A stretch of DNA of 64,000 nt from Sodalinema lacuna_A (GCA_900149785.2 FSSI02000003.1:1-64000); one strand, 5' to 3'. Counted from the stretch's first letter, positions 43,570 to 52,061 are shown. Made by a program: numbers and translations. Notes: generated by a model not told the origin, from the sequence alone.

Positions 43570-45480
43570 ATGCATCTAAGCGACATTACCCATCCGAATC
43601 AACTCAAAGGGCTATCGATTCATCAACTCGAAGAGATTGCCCGTCAAATCCGGGAGAAGCACCTGCAAACGATTGCAGCGAGTGGCGGTCACCTCGGTCC
43701 CGGTTTGGGGGTTGTGGAATTGACCTTGGGACTCTACCAAACCCTAGACTTAGACCGAGATAAGGTGGCGTGGGATGTGGGACATCAGGCCTATCCTCAT
43801 AAGCTGATTACCGGGCGTTATAACGACTTTCACACTCTACGACAGAAAGATGGGGTGGCGGGCTATCTCAAACGCAGTGAGAACCCCTTTGACCATTTTG
43901 GGGCGGGTCACGCTTCGACCAGTATCTCAGCGGCGTTGGGGATGGCCCTGGCGCGAGATGCCCAGGGCGAGGACTATAAATGTGTGGCGGTGATTGGTGA
44001 TGGGGCGTTGACGGGGGGGATGTCCTTGGAAGCGATTAACCACGCGGGCCATTTGCCGGATACCAATCTTCTGGTGGTCCTCAATGATAACGAGATGTCC
44101 ATTTCTCCCAATGTGGGGGCGATTCCTCGCTATCTCAATAAGATGCGTCTCAGTGACCCGGTTCAGTTCCTCACCGACAACCTCGAAGAACAGTTTAAGC
44201 ATCTCCCCTTCTTTGGGGAAACCTTCACCCCGGAGATGGAACGAGTCAAGGAAGGGATGAAACGGCTGGCGATTCCCAAGGTGGGGGCGGTGTTCGAGGA
44301 ACTTGGCTTCACCTATATGGGACCGGTGGACGGTCATAACTTGGAGGAGTTGATTGAGTCGTTTAATAAGGCCCATCACATCAAAGGACCGGTTCTGGTT
44401 CATGTGGCGACGGTGAAAGGGAAAGGTTATGCGATCGCCGAGAACGACCAAGTGGGCTATCATGCTCAAAAGCCCTTCGACTTGGCAACCGGGAAAGCCT
44501 ACCCCTCCAAGAAACCCACGCCCCCGAGTTACTCCAAAGTCTTCGCTCAAACCCTGATTACCCTGGCCGAAGAGAATCCCAAGATTTTGGGCATTACCGC
44601 TGCCATGGCCACGGGAACCGGGTTAGATAAACTCCACGCCAAGTTACCCAAACAATATATTGACGTGGGTATTGCCGAACAGCATGCCGTGACCTTAGCG
44701 GCGGGGTTAGCTTGTGAGGGAATGCGTCCGGTGGTGGCGATTTACTCGACCTTCCTGCAACGGGGGTATGACCAAATCATCCATGATGTCTGCATTCAGA
44801 AATTACCCGTCTTCTTCTGTTTAGACCGGGCTGGGATTGTCGGGGCCGATGGTCCGACTCACCAGGGACTGTATGACATCGCCTATCTGCGCTGTATCCC
44901 CAATATGACGATTATGGCGCCCAAGGATGAGGCGGAGATGCAGCAGATGTTGGTGACGGGGGTTGAACATACCTCTGGACCGATTGCCATGCGCTATCCT
45001 CGCGGTAGTGGCTATGGTGCGCCTTTGATGGAAGAAGGCTGGGAAGCGTTGCCGATTGGTAAGGGTGAGGTTCTCCGCAGTGGTGATGATGTGTTGTTGG
45101 TCGGCTATGGAACGATGGTCTATCCGGCGATGCAGGTGGCGGAAATTCTCAGTGAACATGGGATTGAGGCCACGGTGGTGAACGCCCGCTTTGTCAAGCC
45201 GTTGGATATTGAGTTGATTGGGCCGTTGGCTGAACGGATTGGTAAGGTGGTCACGCTGGAGGAAGGCTGCATTATGGGCGGCTTTGGTTCGGCGGTGGTT
45301 GAGGGTCTGATGGATGCCGATGTGGTGGTTCCGGTGAAGCGGTTGGGGGTTCCTGACCAATTGGTGGACCATGCACAACCCAATGAGTCTAAGGCAGATT
45401 TGGGGTTGATGCCGTCTCAGATGGCGGAGACGATTCGCAAGTCCTTCTTTGCCGAGTCTAAGTCGAGGTTGGCGGTGTAG
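43570..45480 (+). CDS. dxs: 1-deoxy-D-xylulose-5-phosphate synthase
   Basis: DXS makes deoxyxylulose phosphate from pyruvate and glyceraldehyde phosphate, the first MEP-pathway step feeding carotenoids, quinones and phytol. Length 636, standard. Seen: GHLGPGLGVVELTLGLY, WDVGHQAYPHKLITGR, the TPP motif GDGALTGGMSLEAIN...NDN, ATGTGLDKLHAKLPKQYID with IAEQHAVTLAAGLA and DRAGIVGADGPTHQGLYD. Cytosolic. It appears monocistronic with a GC-rich hairpin downstream. Confidence 0.97.
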   Translation: MHLSDITHPNQLKGLSIHQLEEIARQIREKHLQTIAASGGHLGPGLGVVELTLGLYQTLDLDRDKVAWDVGHQAYPHKLITGRYNDFHTLRQKDGVAGYLKRSENPFDHFGAGHASTSISAALGMALARDAQGEDYKCVAVIGDGALTGGMSLEAINHAGHLPDTNLLVVLNDNEMSISPNVGAIPRYLNKMRLSDPVQFLTDNLEEQFKHLPFFGETFTPEMERVKEGMKRLAIPKVGAVFEELGFTYMGPVDGHNLEELIESFNKAHHIKGPVLVHVATVKGKGYAIAENDQVGYHAQKPFDLATGKAYPSKKPTPPSYSKVFAQTLITLAEENPKILGITAAMATGTGLDKLHAKLPKQYIDVGIAEQHAVTLAAGLACEGMRPVVAIYSTFLQRGYDQIIHDVCIQKLPVFFCLDRAGIVGADGPTHQGLYDIAYLRCIPNMTIMAPKDEAEMQQMLVTGVEHTSGPIAMRYPRGSGYGAPLMEEGWEALPIGKGEVLRSGDDVLLVGYGTMVYPAMQVAEILSEHGIEATVVNARFVKPLDIELIGPLAERIGKVVTLEEGCIMGGFGSAVVEGLMDADVVVPVKRLGVPDQLVDHAQPNESKADLGLMPSQMAETIRKSFFAESKSRLAV

Positions 45481-45488
45481 AGTTGAAG

Positions 45489-45537
45489 TCCCCCCATCGG
45501 TCTCGGGTGATGCGGGTGGGGGGATTCCTCAATTTTT
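45489..45537 (+). terminator. possible terminator after dxs
   Basis: A TCCCCCC/GGGGGGA stem (45489-45495 and 45518-45524) with a long loop and a weak AATTTTT tract. Low-confidence rho-independent terminator. Confidence 0.45.
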
Positions 45538-45604
45538 CAGGCATTCGTGCCACAGATGGCCGTAGGGGCAATCCCTTGTGGTTGCCCTCCTCCAGCGTTC
45601 ATCA

Positions 45605-46886
45605 AAACTCCTGGGTCTGAAACCCCGTCCTTTTAGGACGGCTTTACATTGTATGCGCTAGAATGTGAGCATGACTCAACGAGCGTACCGATACCGTTTC
45701 TACCCAACTGCCGAACAGGAAGGTCTGTTGCGGCGGACGTTGGGCTGTACTCGTCTTGTCTACAACCGTGCTTTGGCCGCAAGGACTGAAGGCTGGTATG
45801 AAAGGCAAGAACGGATCGGGTACAAAGAAACGTCGGCGTTGCTGACGGAGTGGAAAAAAGAGGACGAGCTTAGCTTTCTCAATGAGGTTAGCTGCGTTCC
45901 CTTGCAGCAAGGTTTGCGGCATCTCCAAAAGGCGTTTGCTAATTTTTGGGCGGGTCGGGCTAAATACCCAACCTTCAAGAAGAAGCGAAACGGCGGCAGT
46001 GCTGAGTTCACCAAGTCGGCATTCCGTTGGAAGGACGGTGAACTGTTCCTTGCTAAATGCTCTGAAGCATTGCCAATCCGTTGGAGTCGGCCGTTGCCCC
46101 AAGGTGAATCGCCCTCTACGGTGACGGTCAAACTTGAACCGTCTGGCCGGTGGTTGGTGAGCTTGCTTGTGGATGTTGAAATCGACAAGCTTCCCGTCAG
46201 TCCCAACAAAGTTGGGCTGGATTTGGGCGTTAGCAGCCTGGTCACGCTGAGTACAGGGGAGAAGGTTGCCAATCCCAAAACGTTTAAGGCGAAGTACAAA
46301 CGCCTTCGCCAAGCGCAAAAGGCGCTGTCTCGGAAACTGAAAGGCTCCAATAATTGGCATAAAGCACGAATCAAGGTGGCTAAGCTGCACGCCGAAATTG
46401 CGGACGCCCGGAAAGATTTTCTTCACAAGCTGACGACTCAATTGGTGCGCGACAACCAAGTGATTGCCGTTGAAGACTTGGCTGTGAAGAACATGGTGCA
46501 GAACCGCAAACTGGCTCAGTCCATTTCTGATGCGAGTTGGGGCGAATTGGTTAGGCAGCTTGAATATAAGAGCGAATGGTATGGTCGGGAGCTGGTCAAA
46601 ATTGACCGTTGGTTTGCCTCCTCCAAGCGCTGCTCGAACTGTGGGCATGTCGTTCAACGATTGCCGCTCAATATTCGAGAGTGGGATTGTCCTGAATGTG
46701 GGTATCACCATGATCGGGATGTCAATGCCGCTATTAATGTCTTGGCCGCTGGGCAAGCGGTGTCAGTCTGTGGAGCGACCGTAAGACCCGAAGAGAGTAA
46801 ATCTCGGAAGGCAGGTGCTACGAAGCAGAAACTCAGATCGTGAGGTCTGGGAATCCCCGCGCCTTTAGGCCGGGGAGGATGTCAAG
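45605..46886 (+). mobile_element. IS200/IS605-type element carrying tnpB only
   Basis: A left-end hairpin, CCGTCC/GGACGG around TTTTA (45625-45641), and a right-end hairpin, CCCCG.GCC/GGC.CGGGG around TTTA (46855-46875), flank a single tnpB. There is no tnpA (Y1 transposase), so the element is non-autonomous or depends on a TnpA elsewhere. Exact boundaries are estimated; the right end likely falls just after GATGTCAA near 46885. No target duplication is expected for this family. Confidence 0.75.
45671..46843 (+). CDS. tnpB: TnpB, RNA-guided nuclease of an IS605-like element
   Basis: A protein of 390 residues from ATG 45671 (GTG 45665 also open). RuvC-like Asp in GLDLGVSS (about 183), Glu in AVEDLAVKN (about 266) and final Asp in HDRDVNAAINVLAAG (about 349) are intact. 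The zinc ribbon (CSNCGHVVQ... CPECGYHHD, about 320-345) is complete, and the N-terminal TQRAYRYRFYPTAEQE and YNRALAARTEGWYER are typical. It looks functional. TnpB cuts DNA next to a target motif using an omega RNA from the element's right end, which helps the element persist. No tnpA alongside. Confidence 0.95.
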   Translation: MTQRAYRYRFYPTAEQEGLLRRTLGCTRLVYNRALAARTEGWYERQERIGYKETSALLTEWKKEDELSFLNEVSCVPLQQGLRHLQKAFANFWAGRAKYPTFKKKRNGGSAEFTKSAFRWKDGELFLAKCSEALPIRWSRPLPQGESPSTVTVKLEPSGRWLVSLLVDVEIDKLPVSPNKVGLDLGVSSLVTLSTGEKVANPKTFKAKYKRLRQAQKALSRKLKGSNNWHKARIKVAKLHAEIADARKDFLHKLTTQLVRDNQVIAVEDLAVKNMVQNRKLAQSISDASWGELVRQLEYKSEWYGRELVKIDRWFASSKRCSNCGHVVQRLPLNIREWDCPECGYHHDRDVNAAINVLAAGQAVSVCGATVRPEESKSRKAGATKQKLRS

Positions 46887-46905
46887 TATAGCCCTCATCA
46901 TGCTA
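46750..46905 (+). ncRNA. predicted TnpB omega RNA and guide
   Basis: In this family the guide RNA spans the end of tnpB and the right-end hairpin. The sequence just past the element (about 16-20 bases after GATGTCAAG, beginning TATAGCCCTCATCATGC at 46887) would be the guide. Boundaries of the scaffold are inferred from family knowledge, not from a transcription signal. Confidence 0.5.
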
Positions 46906-46908
46906 ACC

Positions 46909-47451
46909 TCAAGCCGGAAGAAGCCCAGTAAATAAGGATTCGAATTCCCGCTGTCTCTCGACATCAACCCGTTGCCACTCTCGGATGGTATTCAAATCTC
47001 GATTGACCTGGGATAATTCTAATAACTCTGAGTCAACTTTATAGTTTTTTTCTTGAACTAACCAAGTCAAAATATCCGATAAATGCCAAATTGAGGGAGT
47101 TCCATGGTAAACGGGATGGGGGGAGTTCGCTCCGCCGGTAATCAGGAGATTGCGGATATTTTGCCGCGTACATCCGAGGCGCTTGGCTACATCGGTTATG
47201 CTGATTAAATCGGGGCTAACGTCTATCAAGTTGGCTTCAGGAATGGCTCGTTTCACCTCTGCGATCGCACTATACACCGCCTCTGCTGCTGAAGACGCAT
47301 TCCGGGTAAAATTCAAGGCAATTTTTCCGAGTCTTCCCACACCAACTAAAGCATCATCACACCCATTCACGTGCAAAATATCAACGTAATGGCTCGGATG
47401 CGGTCCGCTGTCAGGGAGGTTAAAGGTTACTGTAAAATCATAGTTGGGCAT
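46909..47451 (-). CDS. HTH antitoxin-like partner of a HicA-like protein
   Basis: A protein of 180 residues with an N-terminal alpha/beta part (YDFTVTFNLPDSGPHPSHYV, DALVGVGRLGKIALNFTRNA then SSAAEAVYSAIAEVKRAIPE) and a helix-turn-helix (SITDVAKRLGCTRQNIRNLL, about 103-123). It ends in a helical tail. It follows the HicA-like gene with a TAATG overlap (its A at 47451), so they are translationally coupled. The HTH implies autoregulation of the pair. Family position not settled. Confidence 0.7.
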   Translation of the reverse strand: MPNYDFTVTFNLPDSGPHPSHYVDILHVNGCDDALVGVGRLGKIALNFTRNASSAAEAVYSAIAEVKRAIPEANLIDVSPDLISITDVAKRLGCTRQNIRNLLITGGANSPHPVYHGTPSIWHLSDILTWLVQEKNYKVDSELLELSQVNRDLNTIREWQRVDVERQREFESLFTGLLPA

Positions 47452-47735
47452 TATTCAGAGTCCTCTAAACGTTCCGGAGGATTGTGAATCGTGCAGTTAT
47501 CAACAACACGACAAATTTGTTTGGCATGATTGCCAGGGTTTCTAGGAGTACTCCAAATGCTGGCAATACAAAACTCTCCACAGCGGCATTGGTTATCGTT
47601 GTAAGGACAGTATAGTTTTCCCCAGGCATGAGAACCACCCATCTCAACACGCCAACCGTTCTGTTCAGCATATTGTAAGGCGGACTCAACCTCTTGTTTT
47701 GGGTGTTTTCGTCTGACCATCAGGATTTCAGGCAT
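47451..47735 (-). CDS. HicA-like toxin candidate
   Basis: About 94 residues from ATG 47735, preferred because AGGAC precedes it and the next ATG 47720 has none. RRKHPKQEVESALQYAEQNG resembles the start of HicA-type dsRNA-binding folds, and WRVEMGGSHAWGKLYCPYND contains GGSHAWG with the expected His. Four Cys follow (CRCGEFC...CRVVDNC), which classic HicA lacks. Downstream gene couples by TAATG. Proposed role: RNA-cleaving toxin neutralised by the HTH protein. Inference from gene pairing and fold-like pattern. Confidence 0.6.
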   Translation of the reverse strand: MPEILMVRRKHPKQEVESALQYAEQNGWRVEMGGSHAWGKLYCPYNDNQCRCGEFCIASIWSTPRNPGNHAKQICRVVDNCTIHNPPERLEDSE

Positions 47736-47814
47736 CTGTCCTAGTCTAGCTGATGACTCCCACATTGTCGAGTGACAATCAACCGGATGATGGGTGAGGC
47801 CTCTCAACCCAGTA

Positions 47815-48078
47815 TCACTCCCATGAGGATGAATTGAGGCTTTGTGGAGAGGTGATGGTGTCCCGAAGTCTTGGACGTGACTCCAGGGAGGACGTCACGA
47901 GGATGACAATCAGGACGATGACCCAAACGCCGATTAAACCATCCATCACCGTCAGGGGAATCTCAGGTCGCGTCTTTTGACCGCAGAAGGAACAGTAAAC
48001 CCAGCCACCCCGGCTTTCTCGGGTGCAGGGGAGGCTATGGAGTTGGGTCATCTCTTTATAGGGACAAATCATCATCAT
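47815..48078 (-). CDS. small Cys-containing single-span membrane protein
   Basis: A protein of 87 residues. The start holds MMMICPYKEMTQLHSLPCTR and WVYCSFCGQKTR, two CxxC-like groups suggesting a zinc ribbon, then one membrane helix (LIGVWVIVLIVILVTSS) and a polar tail. No family recognised. Same strand as the HicA-like pair but with no clear ribosome-binding site. Confidence 0.45.
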   Translation of the reverse strand: MMMICPYKEMTQLHSLPCTRESRGGWVYCSFCGQKTRPEIPLTVMDGLIGVWVIVLIVILVTSSLESRPRLRDTITSPQSLNSSSWE

Positions 48079-48126
48079 GAGTTTTGGTTAGGGTGAATTT
48101 GTTGTGTTTGTTAACTTTTAGAAGAA

Positions 48127-48157
48127 AAAACCCACCCAGTTCAATGAGGTGGGTTTT
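48127..48157 (-). terminator. hairpin terminator for the gene at 48172-48561
   Basis: A stem of AAAACCCACC/GGTGGGTTTT around an 11-base loop; on the minus strand it is followed by a six-T tract, fitting the end of the upstream minus-strand gene. Confidence 0.85.
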
Positions 48158-48171
48158 GCCACTATTAACCG

Positions 48172-48561
48172 CTATTCACAGGGAATAATCAGCATCGTGT
48201 TATTGCTGAGAATTTCCAGGGCGATCGCACTCTCTCCCAGGTCTTTTCCCATGCGATAAGACCCCCGCAGCATCGCATTAAGCTGTCGTTGCAACACTTC
48301 AGCTGTCATATAGGATTTCACCAAAACAATCGGCTCCTCAACCCAAGTTTGAGTGGCAGGATTCCACCAATTGCCATCAGAAAAAGTGGTATTGTAGCCC
48401 CCAGCTTGTTGGGTTAAGCCCGTGAGAAAGCCTTTCGCCTGGGCGTATTTCTGGGCGGGGATATGCCAGCGAACGGCATAGGGTAAGCGGTCTAGGGCGA
48501 TTGGGGAGAGTGCGATCGCGGCGATTATGATTGAGTGGACGTCTTCGTGAAAATCCCACAA
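48172..48561 (-). CDS. conserved protein of unknown function
   Basis: A protein of 129 residues, soluble. VHSIIIAAIALSPIALDRLP opens it, then YAVRWHIPAQKYAQAKGFLT, and LVKSYMTAEVLQRQLNAMLR, ending SNNTMLIIPCE. I do not recognise the family. It is divergent from the Uma2 gene and ends at a good terminator. Role unknown. Confidence 0.5.
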   Translation of the reverse strand: MWDFHEDVHSIIIAAIALSPIALDRLPYAVRWHIPAQKYAQAKGFLTGLTQQAGGYNTTFSDGNWWNPATQTWVEEPIVLVKSYMTAEVLQRQLNAMLRGSYRMGKDLGESAIALEILSNNTMLIIPCE

Positions 48562-48712
48562 ATTTGATATTTTTGGGATATACTAAACATAGCCATAACA
48601 AAAGTATTCCCAAAAATAAACAGAAACAAAACTCAATCATCCATTTTGTCGAACTACCGTCAATTATAAGTTTTGAAGTTAATCGCCGTTCCTTGAAGTC
48701 GGAGAAAACGCC

Positions 48713-49396
48713 ATGATTTCCCAAACCCAGCCGCCGACGACCCCAAACCAACAAACCATCTATTACCCCGACAGCGACGGACAGCCCATGGCCGACAATA
48801 CCCTTCAGTTTCGCTGGATTGTCATCATTAAAGAGAACTTAGACCTCATTTTCGCGAATGATCCAGAGGTCTTTGTCGCTGGAGACTTACTCTGGTATCC
48901 CATCGAGGGAAATAATCGCATCCGTCGCGCCCCTGATGCTATGGTGGTGTTTGGACGACCGAAGGGCGATCGCGGGTCCTATAAACAATGGGAAGAAGAC
49001 AATATCCCGCCCCAGGTTGTCTTTGAAATCCTCTCTCCCGGAAACACCCTCAAAGAGATGGCCCAGAAACAAAAATTTTACGATGAGTTTGGGGTCGAAG
49101 AGTATTACATCTACGACCCGGATCACAATGACTTAAGTGGGTTACAACGAGAGGAACGGGGTCTAAATGTAATTGAGGAAATGTCTGATTGGGTGAGTCC
49201 TCGCTTGGGGATTCGCTTCAATTGGACCGAGGAGGGATTAACCCTTTATCGCCCTGATGGGTCACATTTTCAGAGTTTGCAGGAAATTAAGGCTGAACGA
49301 GATGCGATCGCAGTGGAACGAGATTGCGCCCAGTCAAAAGCCGATCGCCTGGCCCAACGCTTACGGGAACTTGGCGTAAATCCCGATGACCTCTAA
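48713..49396 (+). CDS. Uma2-family protein with C-terminal coiled coil
   Basis: A protein of 227 residues. Uma2 core: LRFRWIVIIKENLDLIF-like start, YPIEGNNRIRRAPDAMVVFG, PPQVVFEILSPGN, GVEEYYIYDPDHNDLSGLQR. After about 185 a coiled-coil tail (EIKAERDAIAVERDCAQSKA, DRLAQRLREL) follows, common in this subfamily. PD-(D/E)xK nuclease-like; physiological role unknown. The next gene starts 15 bases after it, so they are likely cotranscribed. Confidence 0.88.
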   Translation: MISQTQPPTTPNQQTIYYPDSDGQPMADNTLQFRWIVIIKENLDLIFANDPEVFVAGDLLWYPIEGNNRIRRAPDAMVVFGRPKGDRGSYKQWEEDNIPPQVVFEILSPGNTLKEMAQKQKFYDEFGVEEYYIYDPDHNDLSGLQREERGLNVIEEMSDWVSPRLGIRFNWTEEGLTLYRPDGSHFQSLQEIKAERDAIAVERDCAQSKADRLAQRLRELGVNPDDL

Positions 49397-49411
49397 CACG
49401 CGATTGACTCC

Positions 49412-50122
49412 ATGACTGACCTGTATCCCTACTTATTAATTAAATCTCCCCGTGGAGAGTCAAACAAGCTTGTCTTGCAGGACACCCACTATACCATTGG
49501 GCGATTTCCAGAAAACGATATCCCCTTACCCGAAGACCCCAACTCTCGCATTACCCGAGTCAAACATTGTCTCTTAGAACGAGAAGGGGGTCAATGGTGG
49601 ATCAAAGACGATAGCCGTAATGGGATTGTGGTTCATTATCCCAATTTTCCCCCAGAACCCGTCAACTGTCGCACTGTTCCCTTAGATCCCGGTTGCGTCA
49701 TCGAAATTCACGGCTGGAAACTGGTCTTTCATGATCCTAACCCCACCGCCGAACCCAGCCGAGGACCTAATGATATCAAATTGACCCCAGACTTTGTCTA
49801 TAAAGTCTCCCAGGCCACCCTATTTTATCAGGAAGGGAAGGCGCGATCGCCCCTAACTCCCCGTACCAAAGTCAACCAAATGCTGGGTTACATGGCTCAA
49901 CGCAACCTCGACCAAGGGGAACCAGTCCTCTGCTCCTATGATGAGTTAATTGAGGCGGCCTGGGGTAACGATGACGACCGGGGACGGCTTCCTGCTGATG
50001 TCAATATGTTAGCCCGTGACATTCGCCGTCTCCTTGAGCAAAATGGTTCAGAGACCGCCAAAACCCAGTTAGAAACCAAAAAAGGACAAGGCTATATCCT
50101 CAGAATTAGCTGCGAACCCTAA
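49412..50122 (+). CDS. FHA-domain protein with C-terminal winged helix
   Basis: A protein of 236 residues. Residues 7-100 form an FHA domain: YTIGRFPENDIPL with the phospho-binding Arg, SRITRVKHCLLERE and DDSRNGIVV (the usual NG pair). Residues 130-236 resemble an OmpR-type winged helix (CSYDELIEAAWGNDD, DVNMLARDIRRLLEQNGSET, TKKGQGYILRI). It would bind phosphothreonine and possibly DNA. It is upstream of a Ser/Thr kinase gene, so it may read that kinase's output. Confidence 0.85.
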   Translation: MTDLYPYLLIKSPRGESNKLVLQDTHYTIGRFPENDIPLPEDPNSRITRVKHCLLEREGGQWWIKDDSRNGIVVHYPNFPPEPVNCRTVPLDPGCVIEIHGWKLVFHDPNPTAEPSRGPNDIKLTPDFVYKVSQATLFYQEGKARSPLTPRTKVNQMLGYMAQRNLDQGEPVLCSYDELIEAAWGNDDDRGRLPADVNMLARDIRRLLEQNGSETAKTQLETKKGQGYILRISCEP

Positions 50123-50263
50123 CTCACTCAACCCGGTCTAGCGGCCCCTCCTAGGGTCCCAATCGATAACTTGAGATGAGTTTGAGGCTTGGTGCAACTC
50201 TGACGGTTATGGGGGAGAATAGAAGCACAGAGTCAGAGAAGACAGAGGGGATAGCGAGAGCTG

Positions 50264-51982
50264 ATGCAGCTTAAGGCAATTTACAAGAGTCTGACAGGCC
50301 AGACAATTTATAACTACTATCTCAGACGACTCCTTGGAGTGGGGGGATTTGGTGGCGTGTTTCTCGCCGAAGAGCGGGTGCGGGAGATTATGTTACGGGA
50401 ACTGGCCGTGAAGCTGATTCTGGATGATGAGAGCAATGACCAACTCAATGAGTTAAGGCAAGCCACCCACCTGGAACATCCCCATCTGGTTCGCGCCCAC
50501 ACCGCCGGGGCTTGTGAGTTCAATGGTATGGATTTTGTCTATCTGGTCATGGAGAGAGGGGAGTATTCTCTACAGGACAGGATACAACGACAGCTTCTGT
50601 CCATTGCTGAGACCAAAACCCTGATTCGTCACGTGGCAGCGGGGTTAAAGTATCTGCATCAACAGGGGAAAGTGCATCGGGACTTGAAACCAGGGAATGT
50701 CCTCTGGGCTAACTCCTCCTGGAAACTCTCAGATTTTGGCTTAGTTCGCAGTTTAGGTCCGCAGAGTTATGTGCAAACGGCCAGTAGTGCTGGAACGCTG
50801 GTCTATATGCCTCCAGAAGCCTTTGACAGCAAAATTTCCCCGGCTTGGGATATCTGGTCGTTGGGCATTATCGTGGTGGTGGCGCTAACGGGCAAATTTC
50901 CCTATCAGTTTGAGGATGATAATCAACTGATGAAGCAGGTGATGGTCGGGAATCTGCAACGTCCCTCATTGCCGGGAGAATTCCAAGCTCTTGTACAGGG
51001 CTGTTTGCACCGAAATCGCCGGGAACGCTGGACCGCGCAACAGGTTCTCGACTATCTCGACGGTGGGGGGCTGACGTTTGAACCCTTCGAGTTTGAAACG
51101 GCGAAATTAGAGATTGTTAAGTCCAAGATTAGGATTGAACGCCACAGCCGTTGCAACGTCCAATGGCGGGAAAAACTCCCCAATGGTGTGACCCTGGAGA
51201 TGGTGAACATTCCCGGCGGAACCTTCCTTATGGGAGCAGCTCAAGGGGGAAAAAATACACTTGTCCATGAATATCCCCAGCACTCAGTCACGGTTCCTGG
51301 GTTTTTAATGGGGAAATATCTTGTGACCCAGGCCCAGTGGCGTACCGTGGCTCAGTTGCCTCAAATCCATCGTCCCCTTGCGCTTGAGCCGTCAAGGTTC
51401 AAAGGAGATACACTCCCAGTTGAGCAAGTTTCATGGTATGACGCCATCGAGTTTTGCACCCGCTTGAGCCAAGCCACAGGACAAAACTATCGTCTCCCCA
51501 GTGAGTCGGAATGGGAATATGCCTGTCGTGCCGGAACCACAAGCCCCTTTTATTTCGGTGACACCCTCTCCACAGACTTGGCGAACTATGACGGAAACTA
51601 TACCTATGGCCTAGGTCAAAAAGGATTGTATCGCAAGGCAACCACCCCAGTGGGCAGTTTTCCTGCCAATGGCTTTGGGCTATATGATATGCACGGCAAT
51701 CTTTATGAATGGTGTTTAGACGATTGGCACGACAGTTACCAAGATGCTTGCAGTGATGAGCAACCTTGGTTCGAGAACGAGCATTATTCTTATTTATGGC
51801 AAGATGGTCAATATGGGTTGTCTGAGATACTTCAACAGAACAATCCAAAGCTCCTGCGCGGCGGTTCTTGGTACTTCATCCCTAGGGACTGCCGTTCTGC
51901 TGCCCGCCTCAGGGCTACCCCGGACGTTCGCTCCTACTACATCGGTTTTCGGGTGTGTTGTTCCGTGGCGCGGACTCCTTAG
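50264..51982 (+). CDS. Ser/Thr kinase fused to formylglycine-generating enzyme-like domain
   Basis: A protein of 572 residues. Kinase, about 18-270: glycine loop GVGGFGGVFL, Lys in VKLILDD, catalytic HRDLKPGNVLW, DFGLV and the MPPEAF activation end. FGE/SUMF1-like domain, about 310-572: LEMVNIPGGTFLMGAA, VEQVSWYDAIEFCTRLSQA, LPSESEWEYACRAGTTSPFY and NVYEWC-like YEWCLDDW. The last 45 residues (LRGGSWYFIPRDC... IGFRVCC) have the layout of a DGR variable region: 11 positions that are usually Asn in FGE repeats are Tyr, Phe, Ile, Asp, Ala, Leu, Ala, Val, Ser, Tyr, Tyr. A possible sensor kinase with a diversified binding tail. Confidence 0.93.
   Translation: MQLKAIYKSLTGQTIYNYYLRRLLGVGGFGGVFLAEERVREIMLRELAVKLILDDESNDQLNELRQATHLEHPHLVRAHTAGACEFNGMDFVYLVMERGEYSLQDRIQRQLLSIAETKTLIRHVAAGLKYLHQQGKVHRDLKPGNVLWANSSWKLSDFGLVRSLGPQSYVQTASSAGTLVYMPPEAFDSKISPAWDIWSLGIIVVVALTGKFPYQFEDDNQLMKQVMVGNLQRPSLPGEFQALVQGCLHRNRRERWTAQQVLDYLDGGGLTFEPFEFETAKLEIVKSKIRIERHSRCNVQWREKLPNGVTLEMVNIPGGTFLMGAAQGGKNTLVHEYPQHSVTVPGFLMGKYLVTQAQWRTVAQLPQIHRPLALEPSRFKGDTLPVEQVSWYDAIEFCTRLSQATGQNYRLPSESEWEYACRAGTTSPFYFGDTLSTDLANYDGNYTYGLGQKGLYRKATTPVGSFPANGFGLYDMHGNLYEWCLDDWHDSYQDACSDEQPWFENEHYSYLWQDGQYGLSEILQQNNPKLLRGGSWYFIPRDCRSAARLRATPDVRSYYIGFRVCCSVARTP
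51856..51963 (+). other. putative DGR variable region
   Basis: Codons at the substituted positions (TAC, TTC, ATC, GAC, GCC, CTC, GCT, GTT, TCC, TAC, TAC) are all reachable from AAC or AAT by changes at the first two bases only. The intervening codons (CGC, AGG, ACC, CCG, GGT) are intact. This is the mark of adenine-directed mutagenesis in a diversity-generating retroelement. No reverse transcriptase or template repeat is found in this window. Confidence 0.65.
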
Positions 51983-52040
51983 CCCTATGAACTCTTGTCC
52001 TCTTGCGCTTTGCTCTTTGTTTTTTGTACTTTTTCCTATT

Positions 52041-52061
52041 GGCGCGAAGCGCCTTTTTTTT
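52041..52061 (+). terminator. GGCGCGAAGCGCC hairpin with T tract after the kinase
   Basis: A 5-bp GC stem with a GAA loop followed by eight Ts, 59 bases past the stop. It should terminate the kinase transcript. In DGRs a GC-rich hairpin just past the variable region also promotes retrohoming, so it may have a second role. Confidence 0.82.

Noticed and set aside
45644..46756. Long leftward open frame opposite tnpB
   Set aside because: Antisense to an intact TnpB with all its motifs; no homology or ribosome site.
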